Of a stretch of DNA of 38,396 nt, positions 30,490-38,396 are shown in pieces; positions within the stretch are counted from its first letter, which is position 1; the number at the start of each line of letters is the position of its first letter. The stretch is taken from assembly GCA_023807065.1 (NCBI GenBank), contig JAJJLU010000026.1, positions 1 through 38,396 on the forward strand, read 5' to 3'. Source of the DNA: Isotricha intestinalis (lineage: Eukaryota > Ciliophora > Litostomatea > Vestibuliferida > Isotrichidae). The notes under the pieces were generated by a model. The model did no database searches. It was not told the DNA's origin and worked only from the letters and a program-made list of their open reading frames with translations. The translations under genes and the position numbers were made by a program.

Positions 30490-30884
30490 TATTTATTTAG
30501 GAAAATTAAAAATTCAATTATCAAAATTAATCAAAAATAGCATTATTCTTTTTTTATTTTATATATATTTTTTTTTTGATGATTTCTTTTAAATAGATTA
30601 TTTATTTATAATTTATTGTATGAAAAAAAGTTTATTATTTCGATTATTAATTTCTTGAAGAGTTTTAAAAGAATTTATGATTCTTTTTTTTATTTTTATA
30701 ATTTAATAATTTGTTTCTTTAAATTGAATAATTTATTTAATAAAAACTTTTATTTTAATATAAATAAAATATTAAAATATTTTTTTCACTTTCATTTAAT
30801 TTTTTTTTTTCAAAAAAATGAATAATTATAAATTAACTTTTTAATTAAATAAAAAAAGAAAAAAAACTAAAGAAATATAAATTT
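30490..30884. promoter_or_regulatory. Bidirectional promoter region
   Basis: 395 bp between the divergent RING gene and a coiled-coil gene, consisting almost wholly of A and T with long T-runs and A-runs. A 69-codon open stretch on the plus strand (30616-30825) is very Phe/Ile/Asn-rich, as expected from random T-rich DNA, and I do not call it a gene. Both promoters must lie here; no specific motif was identified. Confidence 0.5.
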
Positions 30885-31937
30885 ATGGATGAATTAAATA
30901 ATGAAATAAGTGAAATAAAATCAGAAGAAAATTCTTCAACAGAAAATAAAAAAGAACAAAGTAATGAAAAAAACACAGAAAACGAGAAAAAAATAAAAGG
31001 AAAAGAAAATAATAAAAACCAAATATTTGAATTAATATTAGATGAAAGTGAAATGGGAGAAAAAGAATTAAAGAAAAAATGTGAAGAACTAAAAAAATTA
31101 GCAGAAAAAATACATAATGTAAATATAAATAAAAGAAAAGAAAATAAAATAAAAGATTCAGAAATAGATACATTAAATGATAAAATAGAAAAGTTAAATT
31201 TGCAAAATTATGATTTAGAAATAGCAATTCAAAAAGAATTAGAAATAAGAAATAAATATGAAAAAGAACAAAAGAAAATTGCAGATTATTGTAATGTTTT
31301 AAAAAAGAAATTTGAAAATATGGAAAAAACAATTAATGATTATGAAAATTTAATAAAAAATATGAATCAAGAAAATGTAAAATTACAAGAAACTTATGAA
31401 AAGAAAATAGAAGAAGTAGAATTAAATAATAAGAAATTAGAAAAGAAAATAGAAGATAGAGTAAATTTATATAATGAACAAAAGAAAGAAATCTCAAATA
31501 ATAATTTAAAAATAGAAAAAATAAAAAAAGAAATAGAAAAACAGAAAAATACATATAATGAAAGATTTATGTTAAATAAAATAAGACACGAAGAATTAGA
31601 AAAAAATTTTAGTTCAATTCAAAAAAAAGTTTATGAACTTCAAATGATTTATGATATAAAAAAATCAGAAAGTGCAAAAGCAAGAATTGAAAAAAGTAAA
31701 GGAAAAAAAGTTGATGAAATTGAAATCATTGAAAAAAAAATTAGAGATTATGAAAATAATAATCAAAGATTAAGTAATCAAATTGAAGAATTAACTAAAC
31801 AATGGAAAGAAATGAGTTTAGGTACTGCTTCTACTTTAGATTTAATTAATAGTCAAAGAAATTTAGAAGGGAAAAATAAAAGAAATATTAATAATTATAG
31901 AAGTGAAAGAGGGTATAGAGTTAAAAGTATGTATTAA
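30885..31937 (+). CDS. Coiled-coil protein of unknown function (350 aa)
   Basis: After a charged N-terminus (1-55, rich in Glu, Lys, Ser and Asn) nearly the whole protein is coiled coil (about 60-310) with Leu/Ile at heptad positions and dense Lys/Glu. A short tail rich in Asn, Arg and Tyr follows (about 315-350). I recognise no domain. The long open frame on the opposite strand (30883-31332) is only the T-rich mirror of these Lys codons. Cytoskeletal or ciliary function is plausible but unproven. Confidence 0.8.
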   Translation: MDELNNEISEIKSEENSSTENKKEQSNEKNTENEKKIKGKENNKNQIFELILDESEMGEKELKKKCEELKKLAEKIHNVNINKRKENKIKDSEIDTLNDKIEKLNLQNYDLEIAIQKELEIRNKYEKEQKKIADYCNVLKKKFENMEKTINDYENLIKNMNQENVKLQETYEKKIEEVELNNKKLEKKIEDRVNLYNEQKKEISNNNLKIEKIKKEIEKQKNTYNERFMLNKIRHEELEKNFSSIQKKVYELQMIYDIKKSESAKARIEKSKGKKVDEIEIIEKKIRDYENNNQRLSNQIEELTKQWKEMSLGTASTLDLINSQRNLEGKNKRNINNYRSERGYRVKSMY

Positions 31938-32095
31938 GTTATTTATTTTTTTTTCTTTTAATTATTTTTTATTTTTTTTTGATTCATATAGTATTTTAAA
32001 TACTTTAATATAATAAATTAGTTTTTTATTTTTTAAAAATAATTAGAATATTAATATATTTATTATTTCTTTTTATTTTTTATTTGAAATAAAAA

Positions 32096-32860
32096 ATGAT
32101 AAAAACAAATTTTTTAAATTTTTTATTATTAATAGTTACTATAAAGAAAATTTCAACTTCAAGAGAAAACTCATATTATATTTTAACAGATGCAAACTTT
32201 GATACTTATATAAATCCAGATGAAAAAAATACAAAATGGTTAATTGTATTTTATGTTGATAAATGTAATTTTTGTAATCAAACAATAAAAATTTTAAAAG
32301 ATGAAATAATTCCATATTATTCAAAGAATAAAAATATAAAATTTGGAACAATAAATTGTGATAAAAATTTATGGTCTGCAATAAGATTTAATTTATCATA
32401 TACTCCATATGTTATTTTAATAGAAAATAATAAATATTATCAATTTAAAACTTTTCCAGGAAAAGAAGCTTTTATTAATTTTATAGATGAAGAAAAAACA
32501 GTTGAAGATAGTTTAAATATACCAAAAAAAATATCTATGATTGAAAAAGGATTAAAGATATTTAAAGGTTTTTCTTCTGAAATAACTAAAACTATTCAAG
32601 ATTATTTAGATAGTAATAATTATAATTTTAAATGGGATATTAAATATAGTATGGCTTTGATTATTGGAAGTACTTTAATAGTTATTGGATTAGAAATATT
32701 AATTTTATTTGGTGTTACTAACTGTTTGTTTGGGAATAAAAAAAATAATGGGAAAAATAAAAAAAATAAAATAAAAAAAGAAAAAGAAGATAAAAAAGAA
32801 AATAATAATAATAAAAAAGAAAATAATAAAAAAGATGATGAACATACTAAAAAAGAGTAA
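32096..32860 (+). CDS. Membrane thioredoxin-domain (PDI/TMX-like) protein (254 aa)
   Basis: A type I membrane oxidoreductase-like protein of the secretory pathway. An N-terminal signal peptide (about 1-22, NFLNFLLLIVTI) precedes a thioredoxin fold at about 25-130. The active-site motif is C57-N-F-C60, followed by the cis-Pro segment YTPYVIL near residue 100. A transmembrane helix lies at about 178-207 (ALIIGSTLIVIGLEILILFG), then a very Lys-rich cytosolic tail. The layout matches TMX/PDI-related proteins that make or isomerise disulfides in the ER. CNFC replaces the usual CGHC, so redox potential and activity may differ. The end HTKKE does not fit a standard KKxx ER-retrieval signal. It has a TAA stop and no intron. 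Confidence 0.85.
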   Translation: MIKTNFLNFLLLIVTIKKISTSRENSYYILTDANFDTYINPDEKNTKWLIVFYVDKCNFCNQTIKILKDEIIPYYSKNKNIKFGTINCDKNLWSAIRFNLSYTPYVILIENNKYYQFKTFPGKEAFINFIDEEKTVEDSLNIPKKISMIEKGLKIFKGFSSEITKTIQDYLDSNNYNFKWDIKYSMALIIGSTLIVIGLEILILFGVTNCLFGNKKNNGKNKKNKIKKEKEDKKENNNNKKENNKKDDEHTKKE

Positions 32861-33078
32861 TATTTTTTTATTTTTTAATTATTTGGATATATTATTTATA
32901 TAATCATTTTATAATAATTCATTAATAACAAAAGAATTATATATTAAATAAAAAAATTATAAAAATATTTCACTAAATGTTAAAAGAAAAATAAAAAAAC
33001 ATTAAATAAATCTCAATTAAAGTTTTTTTAAATATTAAAAACATTCCTAAAACTTTCCACTAAAAAATAATAAAATAA

Positions 33079-34284
33079 TTATTTAGTAGTTTCAATAATA
33101 CAAGGTTCAATTTTTTGTGATAAAACTGTTTTTTCTTTGATTAAAAATTCTTCCATTAATTTATTAACCGCAACTCTAAAATTAGTAGCAATAAAATTAG
33201 CTTCAGAAAAATCATTAACAGGTAAAGTAAATAACTCAATAAATTTAGCTTCACTAATTAAATCATTAGCATTAGAATGAGCAACACAATATGTCCAAAA
33301 ACTAATTAATAAATCTGCATTTGGATTAAAAGTTTTTTTAGTTTCATTTTCATATGTTCTTCTTGCTTCTTCTGCTATTAATTGATGAATTTTATATATT
33401 TCATTTTTTTTTTCAAATATTGTCTTTTTTTCTGATAAATTATTTAATAATTGAATTGGAGATGAAAATGTACATTTTCTAAAAGCTTTATCTATTTCAA
33501 ATGTTGATAAATCAAATTTATTTGGATTTTCCTTTAATTTATTTTTTATTATAGTTTCTTCGTTTTTATAGTTTTTAAACAGAGAATTGAAAATAAAATC
33601 ATATAACTTATGAAATATTAAACTTTCAGTTAATTCAATAAATATAATTTCTTCAGCTTTATAATTAGTAAAAGCTTTTTTAATTTTATCATAAACATCA
33701 GAAGCTTTTTGGCTAAAAATTTTTGAATAATATTCTTCAAATCCTTTAACAATAACATATTGATTTTTCATAGTATAATAAAAGTTATTAACATCTTCTT
33801 TAGCTTTAGAATAATTCTCATTAAAATGTTCATAAGTATTATTATAAAATTCAATATATTCACTCATAGTATTAAATTTTTTTAATTCACTTCCTTCTTT
33901 TTCATTTTTTGAAGAAGAAGAAGTTGTTGTTCCATAACTTTCTTCATCACAAACATTATCAATTTGATAATATGAAATTCCTTCTCCTGATTTATATTGT
34001 TCTTTTATATTTATTTTCATATCTTTTTTTGTCCATCCTAAATATGGGAGAAATGAAGGATAATTTAACTTTAGAACTTTACCATTTAAATTTATAAAAA
34101 GATTCTCATCATATGGAGATATTTTATATATGTGATTCCCATAAAATGATAATGTTAACATTTGCTCTGTTATTGCCTTTCTAAGTGGCATTAATATTAT
34201 TAAGTTTTCGTTTTTTATTTTTTCTATTAATTTTGGAAAGGAGGAACGAAGGGTTTGATCAAATATTTCTTCACGGTTTGACAT
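33079..34284 (-). CDS. VPS9-domain Rab GEF, Varp/ANKRD27-like N-terminal region (401 aa)
   Basis: Predicted guanine-nucleotide exchange factor for Rab5/Rab21-type GTPases on endosomes. The C-terminal part (about 265-380) reads as a VPS9 domain. SPIQLLNNL begins the helix bundle, then comes ADLLISFWTYCVAHS (the conserved Asp-Leu-Leu core), and then EANFIATNFRVAVNKL, which keeps the Thr-Asn pair. The preceding 260 residues follow the arrangement of human ANKRD27 (Varp): an LNGKVLKL strand, a segment EYIEFYNNTYEHF, and a helical bundle ending LYDFIFNSLFKNY. The ankyrin repeats of Varp are absent. Family assignment is by eye; VPS9 is fairly sure, the Varp link less so. It has a TAA stop and no intron. 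Confidence 0.8.
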   Translation of the reverse strand: MSNREEIFDQTLRSSFPKLIEKIKNENLIILMPLRKAITEQMLTLSFYGNHIYKISPYDENLFINLNGKVLKLNYPSFLPYLGWTKKDMKINIKEQYKSGEGISYYQIDNVCDEESYGTTTSSSSKNEKEGSELKKFNTMSEYIEFYNNTYEHFNENYSKAKEDVNNFYYTMKNQYVIVKGFEEYYSKIFSQKASDVYDKIKKAFTNYKAEEIIFIELTESLIFHKLYDFIFNSLFKNYKNEETIIKNKLKENPNKFDLSTFEIDKAFRKCTFSSPIQLLNNLSEKKTIFEKKNEIYKIHQLIAEEARRTYENETKKTFNPNADLLISFWTYCVAHSNANDLISEAKFIELFTLPVNDFSEANFIATNFRVAVNKLMEEFLIKEKTVLSQKIEPCIIETTK

Positions 34285-34702
34285 TTTTTGATATAAAATT
34301 TTTTTTTTCTTTAAATTAATTATTTATTTTTAATTTTTATATTATTATTGTTCATATTAATCAATAAGTTTTTTCTATTAATTTATAATGAATATATATT
34401 ATCTTATAAAAAATTAAAAAAATTATTTATTTACTTTATCGTTAAAAAATCTAATGTTTTTCTTTTCTTTTAAGTGAATAAATTTCTTTTTCAATTCTCC
34501 TATAGAAATAAAAGGGAAAAAAATTGTTGAATTAATTTCTTTATTTTGTGAAGTTATATTTAAAACTATATTTTATATTAAAATCTCTATTAAATATATT
34601 TCCTTAAGATTATTTTAAAAACAATAAAAAAATACTATTAATTTCCTTTAAATTATTAAAAATAAAAAGAAAAATTTCGTAAAATAAATAAATAAAAATA
34701 AA
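34285..34702. other. Spacer between two minus-strand genes
   Basis: 418 bp holding the 3' end of the upstream coiled-coil gene and the promoter of the VPS9 gene. It includes one minus-strand stretch of 49 open codons (34572-34426, TAA at 34425-34423) without any ATG. Its residues look more protein-like than the surroundings (STIFFPFISIGELKKKF). It may be a gene relic or chance. Nothing else was recognised. Confidence 0.4.
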
Positions 34703-37255
34703 TTACCAATCACTCTCTTGACTTAATAGAGAAAATTTCTTTCTTAAATTACTTGTTTTAACAGTAGGCTCGACACTATTTAGATTATTAGAAACAGTAT
34801 TATTTCTTTCATAATTAGATATTTCAAAATCATTATTAACTCCCTCATTTACATTGTTTGTATTTTGAGTTTTATAAGAAATATAATTATCATTATTATC
34901 ATTATTATCATTATTATCATTATTATCATTAGTATTAGTTTCATTATTGTTATTATTAATATCATTATTATTAATATTAGTATTTTGATTATTATTAGAT
35001 TGATTTTTATCTACTAATTTAATTGTAATTTTTCTTGTATTTTTCCTTTTTAAACCATATTTAGCATTATAAATTCCTCTATAAAATCTTTCATTTTTTC
35101 TTTTATGAAAGTTTTGATTTATTTCTTCATAAATCTTATCTTCTAATTTATTATATAATTTCATTTCTAATAAATATAATTCATTCATTCTTTTATATTT
35201 ATTATCCTTTTGTTTAGAAAAAAAATTAGTTGATGGTTTAACATTATTTAATTTATCAAAATTTTCAATATATGAATTATAACCATCAAAATCACTATCA
35301 GAATTAATATCAGTTAAAGCTCTTTCATTTTTTTTATTTTTGTTTTTACTTTGAAATTTAACTAAAGTATTTTCTTTTAAATAATTTTTTCTTGCTGTTT
35401 TTTCAATAGTACTATCATCATCTTCTTTTTTATTTTTAAATATATTTTCAGTATCTTTTTCACTTACAAATTCATTAGTATATTTCTTTAAATAATGAGG
35501 AAATTTAGTTTTAAATCTATTATAAATTTCTTTATTTTCATAATGTTTTGTTGAAATAAAAGAACTTAATAAAGATGAAATTGACATTTTTCCTGAATTT
35601 CCAAATAATCTTTCTTCTTTTTTTTTTTGCTGAATTTTAAATATTTCATCATTTGCTATTTTTTTTATTTGAACTTTTTCATTATATAAATTTAATCTAT
35701 TTTTTATTATATTTTCTAATTGATTTTTTGAAAACATTGTTGATATAGAATGAATTAATTCATGTGATTTTTTTCCTTTTTTTTCTTTTCCTAATGAAGA
35801 ATAAAAATTATAATATATGTTTATTAATTTTCTTTGAAATTTTATAAATATTGTCAAAAATACTTTAAAATCTTTTAATGTATAATCTTTTTTATGATTT
35901 AAAAAATATTTAAGTTGATGATATGGTATTTCTTGGTTATCAAAATACCTTTGTATTCTTTCTGATAATATAGTATAAGAATGATTATTTAATTTATCTA
36001 AAGAAATTGAAAAAATTAAATTTATTAATTGATTAATTTGAATTCTAGTTATATCTTCATCAAATTCTATCATAATATTTAAATTAGATTTTAAAATTAT
36101 TTCTTGTTTAAAATATTCATTTTCTTTAGTATCATTTTTTTGTTTTTGAACTTCTAATTCTTTAAATTTTTCTTCTAAAATTTCAGAAGAAATATAATTG
36201 TTATTATCATTTTTATTTTGTAAATTCATTTTTTTTAATAATTGTTGATGTTTAATATTTCTTAATTCTTTTTGATGATAAGATAATTGACTTCTTAAAT
36301 CAGTTAATTCCTTTAAATAAGATTTATATATTAAACTTAAAGTATTATATTCCAAATTATCTTTTTTAAATTTAAAAATAATTGGTTCTATTTGTTTAAC
36401 TTTCATTTGATTATAAATCATATTTATTCTTGTTTTTGTAAAAATAAAATCTTGAATAAGCATATGTGTATCATAACATATTTTTTCATTTTTATTATTT
36501 TGATCTTCTATCAAAGTTTTAAATTTTTTTTGCTTTTTTTTTAGCATATTTAATTTTGAATTAAAATATTCAATGTCTTGTTTAATTCTATTTAATTTGT
36601 ATTCTAAATTAGTAAACTTTTGTTTTTTTTTATTCATTTCATCATTTAAAAATTGTTCACTTCTAAATTGAAAAAAATTTAACTGTCTTAATAAAATTTT
36701 TTTTTGTTTTTCTTCAGTTTTAACAGAACTTTGAATCATTTTAAATTTATCTAATTGTTTCTCAGCATCAGCTAAATTTCTTGTTTCTTCTGTTCTTTTT
36801 TTAATTAAATTTTCTTTTTCTTTTTTTAAATCAATAATAATACCTTCATATACTTGAAGAGAAAAAGATAAAGAATCAATTTTATCTTTCATTGATTTTA
36901 TTTCTTTTGTATCTTCCTTTGTTTGTTTATTTATATTCGTATTAAATTTAATATTTGACATTAAAGTTTTTTGAATTATTTCATTTATTTGTTTTAATTG
37001 CTTTTTCTTTTGATTTATTTCTGCTTTATTCTTATTTAATTTTTTTAATAATATATTATTTTGTTCTTTTAATTCTGTTTCAATTCTAGTTAAATCTGCA
37101 TATTGAGGTTGATCATCTATTAAATAATGAATAAAATTTTTTTTTGTTTTTTTAAAGTCGTCTTCTGATTTTACCATGAAATAGGAATTTATTTTTTTTT
37201 GTTTTTCATTTTGATTTCTTTGGGATTTTATATTTAATGAAGTTAAATTGAACAT
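34703..37255 (-). CDS. Long coiled-coil protein of unknown function (850 aa)
   Basis: Residues about 50-350 form extended coiled coils rich in Lys, Gln, Leu and Asn. A more globular helical part (about 375-520) contains hydrophobic segments such as INLIFSISLDKL. The C-terminal third is charged and disordered-looking, with an Asn/Asp repeat near 770-800 and a final LSQESDW. The architecture resembles axonemal or basal-body coiled-coil proteins, but no family signature is clear enough to name. The frame starts at the first ATG after an A/T-rich upstream region, and the stop is TAA. It is the last intact gene before the right telomere. Confidence 0.8.
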   Translation of the reverse strand: MFNLTSLNIKSQRNQNEKQKKINSYFMVKSEDDFKKTKKNFIHYLIDDQPQYADLTRIETELKEQNNILLKKLNKNKAEINQKKKQLKQINEIIQKTLMSNIKFNTNINKQTKEDTKEIKSMKDKIDSLSFSLQVYEGIIIDLKKEKENLIKKRTEETRNLADAEKQLDKFKMIQSSVKTEEKQKKILLRQLNFFQFRSEQFLNDEMNKKKQKFTNLEYKLNRIKQDIEYFNSKLNMLKKKQKKFKTLIEDQNNKNEKICYDTHMLIQDFIFTKTRINMIYNQMKVKQIEPIIFKFKKDNLEYNTLSLIYKSYLKELTDLRSQLSYHQKELRNIKHQQLLKKMNLQNKNDNNNYISSEILEEKFKELEVQKQKNDTKENEYFKQEIILKSNLNIMIEFDEDITRIQINQLINLIFSISLDKLNNHSYTILSERIQRYFDNQEIPYHQLKYFLNHKKDYTLKDFKVFLTIFIKFQRKLINIYYNFYSSLGKEKKGKKSHELIHSISTMFSKNQLENIIKNRLNLYNEKVQIKKIANDEIFKIQQKKKEERLFGNSGKMSISSLLSSFISTKHYENKEIYNRFKTKFPHYLKKYTNEFVSEKDTENIFKNKKEDDDSTIEKTARKNYLKENTLVKFQSKNKNKKNERALTDINSDSDFDGYNSYIENFDKLNNVKPSTNFFSKQKDNKYKRMNELYLLEMKLYNKLEDKIYEEINQNFHKRKNERFYRGIYNAKYGLKRKNTRKITIKLVDKNQSNNNQNTNINNNDINNNNNETNTNDNNDNNDNNDNNDNYISYKTQNTNNVNEGVNNDFEISNYERNNTVSNNLNSVEPTVKTSNLRKKFSLLSQESDW
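34886..34930 (-). repeat. 9-bp microsatellite (attatcatt)5
   Basis: Five perfect 9-bp units encode an Asn/Asp tract (Asn-Asp-Asn pattern) in the disordered tail of the coiled-coil protein. It keeps the frame because the unit is a multiple of three. Length polymorphism between alleles is likely. Confidence 0.85.
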
Positions 37256-37513
37256 ATTATAATTTATTTAAAATTAATTTATTTTTTAGTCATTATTCTA
37301 TTTAATTAAGTTATTAATAATAATACTTTCTGAAATTTATTGTTATTAAAAATAATTATTCTAAATTTATAAAGGTATAAAATAAATAAATTGATTAAAT
37401 AAGTTCTCATTGTTCTAAAAAAAGAAGAATTGTTGTTTCAAAAATTTGAAAACAGAAAAAAATAATAAATATTTAATAAATATTCAAATTTCTGTTCCAA
37501 AAAAGATAATGTG

Positions 37514-37842
37514 ATGAAAAAAAGTTTATCAAATATTTTTAAATTAGTTATTATAAACAAAGAAGATGAAAATAAATATAAGGCAAATTATATGTCTATT
37601 TATAATAGAAAATCAGATTATTTTGATTATTATATTCATACTTTATTATATAGAAAAAAAAAGTAATCCAAAAAGGAAAAATTGCAATATATATGTATAA
37701 TAATAATAAAAAAGTTGATTGGGATTAAAAATATGATATTTTCCATGCTAAAATTGTTTTAATATTTGAAGAGTATAATAATAAATTTTTTATATATGAT
37801 TCTATTAAAAGTAAAGAATTTAATTCAAGAAAGTCTAATTAG
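37514..37842 (+). pseudogene. Broken frame A in right subtelomere
   Basis: ATG 37514 opens a 50-codon frame (MKKSLSNIFKLVIINKEDEN onward) ending at TAA 37664, just after a run of nine A residues. A frame offset by one base takes over at the A-run and reads KVIQKGKIAIYMYNNNKKVDWD. It meets TAA at 37726, then continues with KYDIFHAKIVLIFEEYNNKF and on to TAG at 37840. The two parts together look like one gene of 100 or more codons with a single-base frameshift at the homopolymer and an internal stop. A sequencing error at the A-run could explain the frameshift but not the internal TAA. Family unknown. Confidence 0.4.
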
Positions 37843-37953
37843 TTTTAAAGATTACAAATATTAATGTCTTTTATTATTTATTAATTTTATTTTATATGTT
37901 TCTAAATTAAGAATCATACTATTTATAAAAATAGTATCTTTATTCTTTTTAGT

Positions 37954-38300
37954 TTAAATTTTTATCGAAAAATGATTCAAAAATTTTTTCATAAAATTTT
38001 TTGAATCTAATTCCCATGATTTTTCTGTTAAACAAAATAAAGAATTTTTAATAAAAAATAAATCTTGTTTACTCCCATTAATTACAAATTCCAAAGGATC
38101 ACTATAATCAATCTTTTTAATTTTACTTGATGGAACACTTTTTGATTTATATATATATTCAATTATTTCTTTTGTTAAACTTTTTTATTACCCTTCATTA
38201 AAACTTGTTCAGAAATTTAAGGAGTTTTTAATTCAAATTTTGGTTTATATATATGAATATCAAGCCTATATATATTATTAATTTAATGCATTTGATTTAA
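37954..38300 (-). pseudogene. Broken frame B in right subtelomere
   Basis: Read on the minus strand from about 38300, a frame runs LNQMH-stop-INNIYRLDIHIYKPKFELKTP-stop-ISEQVLMKGNKK. A shift of one base at the six-A run (plus-strand 38181-38186) then gives SLTKEIIEYIYKSKSVPSSK, continuing through DPLEFVINGSKQDLFFIKNS to TAA at 37956-37954. The last 75 codons are uninterrupted and clearly protein-like. The stops upstream are TAA, with a TAG and more TAA further out, at places where Gln would fit. I cannot assign a family. It faces frame A tail to tail, about 110 bp apart. Confidence 0.45.
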
Positions 38301-38365
38301 TTATATTATCTATATTTATAAATAATTGTTTATAATTTGATGAATTAATGAAAGAATTTAAATAT

Positions 38366-38396
38366 ATTGGGGGATTGGGGATTGGGGATTGGGGAT
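38366..38396. repeat. Right telomere, (ATTGGGG)n
   Basis: The junction copy has five G residues (ATTGGGGG, 38366-38373). Three perfect ATTGGGG units and a partial AT follow at the very end of the sequence. This is the reverse complement of the left-end repeat, with the G-rich strand running 5'->3' to the end as in all telomeres. It is shorter than the left array, probably because the read or assembly stops inside it. Confidence 0.97.

Larger units (their letters stand above)
37256..38365. other. Right subtelomeric region without an intact gene
   Basis: About 1.1 kb between the last intact gene and the telomere. The part to about 37465 is A/T-rich spacer and upstream region of the coiled-coil gene. 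The remainder contains two broken protein-like frames, one per strand, in a tail-to-tail arrangement (described separately). The last 60 bp before the repeat are plain A/T-rich. Confidence 0.65.

Noticed and set aside
30616..30825. 69-codon plus-strand open stretch between divergent genes
   Set aside because: Its composition (Phe, Ile, Asn, Lys, Leu) is what T/A-rich spacer gives by chance, and there is no recognisable motif.
30883..31332. 149-codon minus-strand open frame opposite the coiled-coil gene
   Set aside because: It is the Phe/Leu-rich mirror of Lys/Glu/Asn codons; similar mirror frames occur opposite several other genes.
32096..32860. KKxx ER-retrieval signal at the C-terminus of the thioredoxin-like protein
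   Set aside because: The end is HTKKE, with Lys at -2 and -3 but not at -4 or -5, so the standard motif is not met.
1..38396. tRNA, rRNA or other structured RNA genes
   Set aside because: No G/C-richer stretch with tRNA-like arms or rRNA signatures was seen; all spacers are A/T runs. Small RNAs cannot be excluded by eye.
1..38396. Transposon or viral insertion
   Set aside because: No transposase, integrase, polymerase or terminal inverted repeats other than the telomeres were recognised in any frame.

Overview
The window is one complete small linear eukaryotic chromosome. It starts with nine copies of CCCCAAT and ends with copies of ATTGGGG, the same 7-nt telomere repeat in the orientation expected at each end. 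The sequence is extremely A+T rich. It carries about 15 protein genes in 38.4 kb, with gaps of 41 to about 440 bp, and only one short (34 nt) intron could be detected. A gene-dense, telomere-capped chromosome of this size with a C4A2-like telomere, tiny introns, B-box, MORN and long coiled-coil proteins points to a ciliate macronuclear chromosome. All 15 intact genes read in the standard code, and 14 of 15 stop at TAA, one at TAG and none at TGA. This excludes the usual TAA/TAG=Gln ciliate code and fits a lineage that keeps the standard code. Litostomes such as the rumen ciliates are my best guess, by inference and not proven. Other A+T-rich protists are not fully excluded.

Layout. 1-63 is the left telomere. 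64-1085 is a subtelomere holding a stop-riddled, protein-like frame. 1086-3674 (+) is a B-box/MORN-repeat protein. 3734-10666 (+) is a giant ubiquitin-specific protease. 10759-14035 (-) is a coiled-coil protein with a newly recognised first exon and intron. 14127-15170 (-) is translation factor eIF3i. 15502-17364 (-) is a TRIM-like double B-box protein. 17801-18445 (+) and 18487-19440 (+) are two tightly spaced coiled-coil proteins, the first with weak resemblance to augmin HAUS1. 19609-22500 (+) is a predicted N-myristoylated protein. 22652-23962 (-) is a B-box coiled-coil protein. 24104-29017 (+) is a huge Asn-rich, K/E-repeat protein. 29158-30489 (-) is a membrane RING protein with a TPM-like luminal domain. 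30885-31937 (+) is a coiled-coil protein. 32096-32860 (+) is a membrane thioredoxin/PDI-like protein. 33079-34284 (-) is a VPS9-domain Rab GEF. 34703-37255 (-) is a long coiled-coil protein. 37256-38365 is the right subtelomere with two further broken frames. 38366-38396 is the right telomere.

Functionally the genes are ordinary housekeeping and cytoskeletal components: ubiquitin removal and ligation, translation initiation, endosomal Rab activation, ER redox, and many coiled-coil and B-box scaffold proteins. They do not form one pathway. There is no operon in the bacterial sense, although two same-strand pairs are separated by only 41 and 59 nt. The most unusual material lies next to both telomeres. 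There, protein-like reading frames are interrupted almost only by TAA/TAG where Gln would fit, plus single-base frameshifts at A-runs. This could be decay of subtelomeric gene copies, or less likely a trace of a different genetic code.
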